Below are positions 57,878 to 64,000 of a stretch of 64,000 nt of DNA, piece by piece. Position numbers and translations under genes: made by a program. A model generated the notes under the pieces. The model saw nothing but the letters and a program-made list of their open reading frames with translations, made no database searches and was not told the origin of the DNA. How positions within the stretch are numbered: the stretch's first letter is position 1; every line of letters starts with the position of its first letter. The stretch spans positions 1-64,000 of the forward strand of contig NZ_JAMBOH010000017.1 of NCBI RefSeq assembly GCF_023715505.1, read 5' to 3'. The DNA comes from Neobacillus cucumis (GTDB taxonomy: Bacteria > Bacillota > Bacilli > Bacillales_B > DSM-18226).

Positions 57878-58603
57878 ATGTTGAACGTAACTGTATGGAA
57901 TGAAAACCGTCATGAACAAAAAGATCCAGTCGTAAGGGATATTTATCCTAAAGGTATCCATGGAGCCATCGCTGAATTCCTTAAGTCTGAAGGGTTTGAT
58001 ACAAGAACAGCTACCCTTGATGAGCCCGAACATGGTTTGACGGATGATGTTCTAAATAACACAGATGTATTAGTTTGGTGGGGGCATGTCGCTCATAGTG
58101 AAGTAAACGATGAAATCGTAGAGAAGGTCCGCCAGCGTGTCCTTGAGGGAATGGGGCTAATCGTCCTTCACTCTGGGCATTTTTCGAAAATTTTTAAGAC
58201 CTTAATGGGAACAAGCTGTGATTTAAAATGGCGCGAAGCGGGCGAAAAGGAACGCCTTTGGGTCGTGAGTCCGAGTCATCCAATTACAGAAGGAATTCCT
58301 GAATATATCGAGTTAGAGCATGAGGAAATGTACGGTGAGCATTTTGATATCCCACAGCCAGATGAACTAATTTTCACTAGCTGGTTTGAAGGCGGCGAAG
58401 TATTCCGCAGCGGATGTACATACAAGCGCGGAAACGGAAAAGTATTTTATTTCAGACCAGGTCATGAAACCTATCCTACCTATCATAATCAACAAATTCA
58501 GCGAGTGATCATTAACGCTGTTAAATGGGCGCAGCCAGTTAAACGAGAACGGCCGGTATACGGAAATGCCAAACCACTAGAGGAAATTAAGGGAGGAAAC
58601 TAA
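57878..58603 (+). CDS. ThuA-like (trehalose utilisation) protein
   Basis: A 241-residue ThuA-domain protein with a class I glutamine-amidotransferase-like fold ([61 protein letters not shown]). ThuA of Sinorhizobium works with the dehydrogenase ThuB in trehalose/maltitol use through 3-keto intermediates. The next gene here, one base after the stop, encodes just such a dehydrogenase. The frame is open to 57851 but ATG 57878 has AAGGAG at the right distance and [13 protein letters not shown] is the conserved start. Confidence 0.92.
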   Translation: MLNVTVWNENRHEQKDPVVRDIYPKGIHGAIAEFLKSEGFDTRTATLDEPEHGLTDDVLNNTDVLVWWGHVAHSEVNDEIVEKVRQRVLEGMGLIVLHSGHFSKIFKTLMGTSCDLKWREAGEKERLWVVSPSHPITEGIPEYIELEHEEMYGEHFDIPQPDELIFTSWFEGGEVFRSGCTYKRGNGKVFYFRPGHETYPTYHNQQIQRVIINAVKWAQPVKRERPVYGNAKPLEEIKGGN

Positions 58604-58604
58604 T

Positions 58605-59633
58605 ATGAAAAAGATCAGAGTAGGCGTAATTGGCTGCGGCAGTATTGCCCAGCATCGTCATTTACCAGAATATCAAGTAAATCCAAATGTAGAGCTTACA
58701 GCCGTTTGCGATATCAATCAAGAGCGGGCAATTGAAGTAGCCGAAAAATACGCTGTTCTTTCCTATACAGATTATAACGAGTTGCTGAAAAGTGGTGAGG
58801 TGGACGCGGTAAGTGTTTGTACACCAAACTACCTCCATGCCCCTATCACCATTGCTGCTTTAGAAGCAGGTCTTCATGTCCTTTGCGAGAAGCCAATGGC
58901 AACCTCAAAAGAAGAAGCTGAAGCGATGATTGCAGCAGCTGAAAAAAACGGCAAAAAATTAATGATTGGTCATAATCAGCGTTTTGTTCCGTCCCATCAA
59001 AAAGCCCGCCAGTTGATTGCAAACGGAGAAGCCGGCAGAATTTACAGCTTCCGAACAGCGTTTGGTCACGGCGGCCCTGAAGGCTGGAGTGTTGACGGAA
59101 AAGAAAGCTGGTTTTTCGAAAAAGAAAAAGCGTTTGTCGGGGCTATGGGTGACTTAGGTGTCCATAAAACCGATTTATTGCGGTATGTATTAGGGGAAGA
59201 AATGGTTGAAGTGGGTGCCTTTGTTGAAACGAATGCAAAGGATTTTGCTGATGTGGATGATAATGCCGTTTGTGTATTGAAAACAGAAAGCGGCATCATC
59301 GGTACACTTGCCGCCAGCTGGGCTTATACGAGCAAGGAAGATAACTCTACCATTATTTACGGTGAGAAGGCAATCCTTCGCTTAGAAGATGATCCAATAA
59401 ATTCTCTTATTGTTCAATATAGCAATGGCGAAGTAGTGAAATATGAACTAGGGAAAATTCAATCAAATGATGCGGGGGGTCAAAACAATACCCATGTCAT
59501 CGAGCATTTTGTAAATGCTATTCTGCTAGATGAAGAGCCTGCGGTAACTGGTGAAGAAGGAATGAAATCATTAGAGGTAATCCTAGGAGCACTTAAGTCA
59601 AACGAAACGAAGCAAATTGTCAAAGTAAGATAA
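58605..59633 (+). CDS. Gfo/Idh/MocA-family dehydrogenase (ThuB-like)
   Basis: A 342-residue NAD(P)-dependent dehydrogenase. VGVIGCGSIAQHRHLPEY is the Rossmann start, CEKPMATSKEEAEAM carries the catalytic Lys, and GAMGDLGVHKTDLLRYVL the Asp/His pair. It follows the thuA-like gene with no gap (stop at 58603, ATG at 58605), the thuA-thuB order of rhizobia. The proposed reaction is oxidation of a disaccharide or glucoside hydroxyl to a 3-keto sugar, an inference from the pairing. GGAGG lies at the end of the thuA-like gene. Confidence 0.9.
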   Translation: MKKIRVGVIGCGSIAQHRHLPEYQVNPNVELTAVCDINQERAIEVAEKYAVLSYTDYNELLKSGEVDAVSVCTPNYLHAPITIAALEAGLHVLCEKPMATSKEEAEAMIAAAEKNGKKLMIGHNQRFVPSHQKARQLIANGEAGRIYSFRTAFGHGGPEGWSVDGKESWFFEKEKAFVGAMGDLGVHKTDLLRYVLGEEMVEVGAFVETNAKDFADVDDNAVCVLKTESGIIGTLAASWAYTSKEDNSTIIYGEKAILRLEDDPINSLIVQYSNGEVVKYELGKIQSNDAGGQNNTHVIEHFVNAILLDEEPAVTGEEGMKSLEVILGALKSNETKQIVKVR

Positions 59634-59726
59634 CTATTAAAATCTAGAGTTGGCAGCAAACATAGCGGTCAACTCTGTACTATTTAGTGATAGAAATAAC
59701 GTTAATAAAAGTGAGGAGATTATAAT

Positions 59727-60695
59727 ATGAAACTAGGCGTCTTTACTGTATTATTTGCTGAAAAAACATTCGAGGAAATGTTGGATACTGTTCAAAAGGC
59801 GGGCTTACATGCTGTTGAAATTGGAACCGGCTGCTACCCTGGAAACAACCACTGTGATTTAGATGTACTGCTAGAAGACGAAAATGCAAGAAGTGAATAT
59901 ATCCAAAAAGTAGAGGAACGCGGATTAACTATCAGTGCGTTCAGCTGCCATGGCAATCCAATTTCTCCAGAAAAAGAATTTGCTCAAAGCTCACATGAAA
60001 CACTGATAAAAACAATTAAATTGGCATCGTTACTGAATGTACCAGTAGTAAATTGTTTTTCAGGTACAGCAGGTGATCATGAAGGAGCAAAGTATCCCAA
60101 CTGGCCTGTTACCCCTTGGCCAAATGAATATGGTGACGTCAAAAAATGGCAATGGGAAGAAAAGCTGATTCCATATTGGAAGGAAGTTGGCCAATATGCA
60201 AAAGACAACAATGTCAAAATTGGACTTGAACTACATGGCGGCTTTTTAGTGCATACCCCATATACGTTGTTAAAATTACGTGAAGAAACCTGTGATGCGA
60301 TTGGAGCTAACTTAGATCCAAGTCACTTATGGTGGCAAGGGATTGATCCTGTAGCTGCAATTAAGATTTTAGCAAAAGAAAATGCAATCCATCATTTTCA
60401 TGCAAAGGACACATACATTGATCAAGAGAATGTGAATATGTATGGGTTAACAGATATGCAGCCATATGGAGAAGTACGTTCGCGGGCATGGACATTCCGT
60501 TCGGTTGGCTGTGGACATGGTTTAAAAGAATGGTCTGACATGATGAGCGCCCTTCGCACATATGGCTATGATTATGTCGTTAGTATTGAGCATGAAGATC
60601 CAATCATGTCGATAGAGGAAGGATTTACGCGAGCTGTAAACAATTTGAAATCTGTCTTAATTGAGCAGCCTGTTTCGCAAATGTGGTGGGTATAA
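59727..60695 (+). CDS. sugar phosphate isomerase/epimerase-like TIM-barrel protein
   Basis: A 322-residue xylose-isomerase-like barrel, longer than the one at 57003. Metal ligands appear as Glu in IGLELHGGF, Asp in GANLDPSHLWW, His in HHFHAKD and Glu in VSIEHED. This form (GLHAVEIGTGCYPGNNHCD near the N-terminus) is regularly encoded with Gfo/Idh/MocA dehydrogenases and is a candidate keto-sugar epimerase, isomerase or lyase. Fourth gene of the operon, with GAGGAG upstream of the ATG. Confidence 0.9.
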   Translation: MKLGVFTVLFAEKTFEEMLDTVQKAGLHAVEIGTGCYPGNNHCDLDVLLEDENARSEYIQKVEERGLTISAFSCHGNPISPEKEFAQSSHETLIKTIKLASLLNVPVVNCFSGTAGDHEGAKYPNWPVTPWPNEYGDVKKWQWEEKLIPYWKEVGQYAKDNNVKIGLELHGGFLVHTPYTLLKLREETCDAIGANLDPSHLWWQGIDPVAAIKILAKENAIHHFHAKDTYIDQENVNMYGLTDMQPYGEVRSRAWTFRSVGCGHGLKEWSDMMSALRTYGYDYVVSIEHEDPIMSIEEGFTRAVNNLKSVLIEQPVSQMWWV

Positions 60696-60731
60696 CTCCT
60701 AAGAAAAACATCTAAGAATTAGAGGTGCCAT

Positions 60732-62402
60732 ATGAATAAAAAGTGGTGGAAAGAAAGCGTGGCCTATCAGGTTTATCCTAGAAGCTTCCTGGACAGCAAT
60801 GGTGACGGGATTGGCGATTTAAGAGGTGTGACTTCCAAGTTAGATTACTTAAAAGAGCTTGGCATCGATGTGATATGGTTATCGCCAATGTTCAAATCCC
60901 CTAATGATGATAATGGCTATGATATTTCCGATTATCAAGATATCATGGATGAATTTGGCACGATGGCAGATTTTGATGAACTCCTTGAAGGTGTTCATCA
61001 ACGCGGGATGAAATTAATATTAGATTTAGTTATTAATCATACAAGTGACGAGCATCCTTGGTTCATTGAGTCCCGCTCTTCCAAGGATAATCCAAAGCGC
61101 GATTGGTACATTTGGCGAGATGGTAAAGATGGCAAGGCACCTAATAACTGGGAATCTATTTTTAGCGGACCGGCATGGAGGTATGATAAAGAAACAGAGC
61201 AATATTTTATGCATATCTTTTCACCGCGCCAGCCGGATTTAAATTGGGAAAACCCTGAAGTCAGAAATGCCTTATATGATATGGTCAACTGGTGGCTAGA
61301 GAAAGGGATTGATGGATTCCGTGTTGATGCCATATCCCATATTAAAAAGGAACCAGGATTCCCCGATATGCCAAACCCTGAGAATCTAGACTTTGTCCCA
61401 TGCTTTCCGAAAATGATGAACGTGGACGGGATTGATGAATTCCTAACCGAATTCTCACAAAAAACGATTAAAAACTATGACATTATGACGGTTGGGGAAG
61501 CGAACGGTGTTGGGCTGGAGGATGCTGACAAATGGGTTGGGGAAGAAAATGGCTATTTCAATATGATTTTTCAATTTGAATTTTTGGGTCTCTGGGATAA
61601 GGATGCAGAAGGCCGTGTGGATGTACGTGCCTTGAAGAAGAATTTAACCAAATGGCAAAAAGGGTTAGAAGGCAGGGGATGGAACGCCCTATTCATTGAA
61701 AACCATGACCAGCCCCGCCGGGTTTCTAGCTGGGGAAATGATCGCAAGCTTTGGAAAGAAAGTGCCAAAATGCTGGGTGCGTTATACTTTCTGATGAGGG
61801 GTACCCCGTTTATTTACCAGGGTCAGGAAATTGGTATGACCAACGTACAGTTCCCATCGATAGAGGATTATAATGATGTTGGAATGGTTAACTATTACAA
61901 AGTCGAAACGGCAAAAGGCCGTTCCCACGATGAGATTATGGAGATTATTTGGAAACAGTGCCGTGACAATGCTCGGACTCCGATGCAATGGGACGCTTCC
62001 AATATGGGAGGTTTTACGACTGCTAATCAAACATGGCTAGGGGTAAATCCAAACTATAAAGAGATTAATGTTGAGTCACAAATAAACGACCCCGACTCTA
62101 TTCTGTCTTTTTATAAAAAGTTGATTCAGTTGCGGAAAGATAACCCGCTGTTTGTTTATGGAACCTATGAATTGTTACTACCGAATCACAAGCAATTATT
62201 TGTTTACACGCGTCGTCTTGGCAGCCGTAAAGTGATTGTAATTAACAATTTTAGTGAAAAATCAACAAGATGTAAGGTGCCAACAAGTGTCTCCTATTCT
62301 GTTTCTGAATTGGTATTAAACAATTATGAGGTAACAGACAAGAAATTAAGAAGAGAATTCACCCTCAAGCCTTATGAAACTAGGGTATATTTGTTGAAGT
62401 AA
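60732..62402 (+). CDS. GH13 alpha-glucosidase (oligo-1,6-glucosidase-like)
   Basis: A 556-residue cytoplasmic GH13 enzyme of the oligo-1,6-glucosidase/alpha-glucosidase group (usual length about 555-560). Region motifs are DLVINHTS, GFRVDAISHI with nucleophile D199, VGEANG with acid/base E256, and ENHDQPR with D326. The residue after the nucleophile is Ala200, where alpha-1,6-preferring enzymes have Val and sucrose isomerases Thr, so linkage preference may be broader or different. Last gene of the ThuA/dehydrogenase operon; a bidirectional terminator follows. It probably hydrolyses imported alpha-disaccharides such as trehalose-, maltose- or isomaltulose-type sugars. Confidence 0.92.
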   Translation: MNKKWWKESVAYQVYPRSFLDSNGDGIGDLRGVTSKLDYLKELGIDVIWLSPMFKSPNDDNGYDISDYQDIMDEFGTMADFDELLEGVHQRGMKLILDLVINHTSDEHPWFIESRSSKDNPKRDWYIWRDGKDGKAPNNWESIFSGPAWRYDKETEQYFMHIFSPRQPDLNWENPEVRNALYDMVNWWLEKGIDGFRVDAISHIKKEPGFPDMPNPENLDFVPCFPKMMNVDGIDEFLTEFSQKTIKNYDIMTVGEANGVGLEDADKWVGEENGYFNMIFQFEFLGLWDKDAEGRVDVRALKKNLTKWQKGLEGRGWNALFIENHDQPRRVSSWGNDRKLWKESAKMLGALYFLMRGTPFIYQGQEIGMTNVQFPSIEDYNDVGMVNYYKVETAKGRSHDEIMEIIWKQCRDNARTPMQWDASNMGGFTTANQTWLGVNPNYKEINVESQINDPDSILSFYKKLIQLRKDNPLFVYGTYELLLPNHKQLFVYTRRLGSRKVIVINNFSEKSTRCKVPTSVSYSVSELVLNNYEVTDKKLRREFTLKPYETRVYLLK

Positions 62403-62417
62403 TAAGAGGCCTGTTTC

Positions 62418-62462
62418 AAGAACAAAAGACGATTCGTGAATCCGAATCGTTTTTTGTTCTTT
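62418..62462. terminator. bidirectional terminator
   Basis: AAGAACAAAA...ACGATTCG-tgaatc-CGAATCGT...TTTTTGTTCTT is a long symmetric stem serving the GH13 operon (+) and the DoxX gene (-). Confidence 0.9.
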
Positions 62463-62468
62463 CTATCT

Positions 62469-62987
62469 TTACACTGTTGCTTTTGTTTTTTTAGGACTTG
62501 TATTTTTATTGGCCATTTTTCTGAAGAAAGGAACTACCCAACGATCTAAACCTATTCTACCAGCATTATAGCCAGCTGTTAGAATGATGAAGCCTAAGAA
62601 GATGTCTCTAGGGTTATGAGACACAGTTCCCGCTAGGAAGAAAGAGAAGTTCATCACTAGACCAAAGAACATGGCAGTAGTTGTTAAGCATCCTAGAATT
62701 AAGCCTAAACCGATTAAAGTTTCGCCAACAGGTACAATCACATTAAATACATCAACGTTTGGTAATGCAAAATGTTTTAAGAAGTCAACATACCAGCCAA
62801 ATACAATTGCGCCGTCCGGTCCTTTAACGGGATTAGCGATCGCGCCTTGTAAGAATCCAGAAGCATTAAAGCCGCCGCTTGTTAATTTTCCAAGACCTGC
62901 AGTGAACCAAGAGTAACCAAGGTATAAACGTAAAACGGTTAGGATATAAGAAGCAATTTTATTTTCTCTTAAAAATTTGTTAAACAT
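62469..62987 (-). CDS. DoxX-family membrane protein
   Basis: A 172-residue membrane protein with four hydrophobic segments and the DoxX core (SYILTVLRLYLGYSWFTAGLGKL, PVGETLIGLGLILGCLTTTAMFFGL, NFSFFLAGTVSHNPRDIFLGF). Such proteins are thought to act in thiol or redox stress or as quinone-linked subunits; the role here is open. AAGGGCGG precedes the ATG. It is monocistronic and converges on the GH13 operon at the shared terminator. Confidence 0.87.
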   Translation of the reverse strand: MFNKFLRENKIASYILTVLRLYLGYSWFTAGLGKLTSGGFNASGFLQGAIANPVKGPDGAIVFGWYVDFLKHFALPNVDVFNVIVPVGETLIGLGLILGCLTTTAMFFGLVMNFSFFLAGTVSHNPRDIFLGFIILTAGYNAGRIGLDRWVVPFFRKMANKNTSPKKTKATV

Positions 62988-63282
62988 AAATGATTCCGCC
63001 CTTCAAATTTTGTTTGTTCTTTATGGTTCTACTATATTCCCTTTCTAACTTTAAAAACATGGGTATAGTGATAAGTTCAAAGTTTGTTCGAAATGTTATG
63101 GCAAACTATTGAACGTGCATCTATTAAAAATAGAAAAGTAGATGCCAGGAGTAATAATGAGTTTGTTTACATTTGGGGAGAAGCACGATTGTTAATTATG
63201 TTAATCAATGCAAAATCGGTCAGGGCTATTTATTCAGTAAGCCAATACCCGCTGGCCAAATGGAAACCTATCTTTTAACTAC
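62988..63282. other. intergenic stretch without recognisable gene
   Basis: A 64-codon open frame (63084-63278, +) starts at TTG with no ribosome site and shows no family features, so I do not call it a gene. The stretch presumably contains the DoxX promoter on the minus strand, which I cannot place with confidence. Confidence 0.4.
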
Positions 63283-63321
63283 AAAAAGTGGCAGCCAGTT
63301 TTATGAACTGACTGCCACTTT
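63283..63321. terminator. terminator of the MATE gene
   Basis: AAAGTGGCAG-C-CAGTT and AACTG-A-CTGCCACTTT form a long stem; on the minus strand it ends in TTTTTG, fitting termination of the MATE transporter gene. Confidence 0.82.
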
Positions 63322-63322
63322 C

Positions 63323-64000
63323 TTATATTGAAATTTCTGCCTTTGCTACTTTGCGGCGTTCCCATGGTTTCATTAACCAGCGTTTTAAAGCAAAACAGCC
63401 ACGCAGCCATTCATCCGTCCCCTGTGCAAGCCAAACACCTAATAAACCTAGTTCATAGTGTACTCCAAGCAGGTAGCTAAGAGATACGGCAATTCCCCAC
63501 ATCGATAAGACACCAATGACCACCGGGAAACGAACATCTCCAGCCGATTTAAGTGAATTCATCAAAACGATATTCATTGCCCTGCCAGGTTCCACGAAGA
63601 CAATGGCCCATAAGACGGGGAGGCCAACAGCAATTATTTCGGGGTTTTTCGTGAAAGTTTCTAAAATAGGCGACCCAATCAGAGCGATAATCAGCGATGT
63701 TAAGGTGGACGCTGCCATTGCTATTTTTAAGGTCCGAATACCGCGCTTTAAAGCCTTGTCAAACTGCCTGCCGCCAATGTGCCGGGCAACTAACAACTGC
63801 GTCCCTTGAGCAATGGCCACTGTAAACAGAAAACAAATATAGTTTATATTTAATACGTAAATACGGGCTGCAAGGGAAGCAGTACCCATCGAGACTACAA
63901 AGCTGGTAATAATCAGCTGTGAGAATTGATAGGAAAGATTCTCTCCCGCTGACGGGATGCCGATACCCAGAAGCCCCTTAATATCTTCTTTTTTAGCGGA
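63323..64000 (-). CDS. MATE-family efflux transporter, C-terminal part (runs off window)
   Basis: At least 225 codons of a MATE exporter are present; the gene begins beyond the right edge. The frame is open from 64000 (SAKKEDIKGLLGIGIPSAGE) through the segment QFSQLIITSFVVSMGTASLA, about six membrane helices, to the stop at 63323, so the internal Met at 63889 is not the start. GIGIPSAGENL and QLLVARHIGGRQFDKA are typical of the second half of MATE proteins. It exports cationic drugs or metabolites using Na+ or H+; the substrate is unknown. Confidence 0.9.
   Translation of the reverse strand, partial: SAKKEDIKGLLGIGIPSAGENLSYQFSQLIITSFVVSMGTASLAARIYVLNINYICFLFTVAIAQGTQLLVARHIGGRQFDKALKRGIRTLKIAMAASTLTSLIIALIGSPILETFTKNPEIIAVGLPVLWAIVFVEPGRAMNIVLMNSLKSAGDVRFPVVIGVLSMWGIAVSLSYLLGVHYELGLLGVWLAQGTDEWLRGCFALKRWLMKPWERRKVAKAEISI

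Noticed and set aside
62671..62916. Plus-strand open frame over the DoxX gene
   Set aside because: Antisense to a membrane protein with clear DoxX motifs and a ribosome site.
63084..63278. 64-codon plus-strand open frame between DoxX and MATE genes
   Set aside because: TTG start without ribosome site, no recognisable domains, and no transcription context.

Overview
This 64-kb window is chromosomal DNA from a low-GC Gram-positive bacterium, most likely a member of Bacillaceae (Bacillus, Neobacillus or Priestia type). The evidence is the strong GGAGG ribosome sites, the many intrinsic terminators, a LicT/RAT antitermination system with CcpA cre boxes, a preQ1-I riboswitch before queT, YesM/YesN two-component pairs, and a GC-rich interspersed repeat of the kind seen in this family. 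I see no rRNA, tRNA, phage, transposase or CRISPR.

Region 1 (1-6.9 kb) is housekeeping and miscellaneous: a small membrane protein, an MBL-fold hydrolase with its TetR regulator, an Rrf2 regulator that reads as frameshifted, a DEDDh exonuclease, an EEP-family phosphodiesterase, VOC and DinB proteins, the QueT queuosine-precursor transporter under a preQ1 riboswitch, and an unknown membrane protein. Region 2 (6.9-14.1 kb) is a beta-glucoside locus: licT, a PTS EIIBCA (bglP) behind two tandem RAT/terminator modules and a cre box, and two GH1 phospho-beta-glucosidases separated by about 18 tandem copies of a 52-bp repeat. Region 3 (14.2-18.4 kb) holds a SWIM zinc-finger protein, an aldo/keto reductase, an SMR efflux pair, and a truncated haemoglobin whose promoter has an FNR-like palindrome centred at the -41.5 position.

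Region 4 (18.4-62.4 kb) is a large carbohydrate island with four CUT1-type ABC importers (five substrate-binding proteins, eight permeases) and no ATPase gene, so all must borrow a shared MsmX-like ATPase encoded elsewhere. In order it contains: (a) an ABC importer divergent from a YesMN pair; (b) a LacI-SBP-permease-permease-GH36 alpha-galactosidase operon for melibiose/raffinose-type sugars; (c) a fructan locus with a kinase/regulator/lipobox-less binding protein sensing operon, an LplABC-type importer, a PfkB fructokinase, an intracellular GH32 enzyme, an oxidoreductase and a 1263-residue secreted multidomain GH32 enzyme; (d) a LacI-controlled ABC importer embedded in a set of Gfo/Idh/MocA dehydrogenases, sugar isomerase/epimerase-like proteins, a ThuA-like protein and a GH13 alpha-glucosidase. 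The gene content of (d) resembles the thuAB/pal loci of rhizobia that oxidise disaccharides to 3-keto derivatives.

The most novel point is regulatory. Three promoters in (d) carry the same 20-bp-spaced direct repeat placed exactly 17 bp upstream of a shared TAAGAT -10 element. They precede two separate dehydrogenase genes and the isomerase/ThuA/dehydrogenase/glucosidase operon. The third copy sits beside a divergent AraC-family gene, which is the obvious candidate regulator. The window ends with a DoxX protein and a MATE transporter gene that runs off the edge. All function calls come from motif reading and recall of families; no database search was run.
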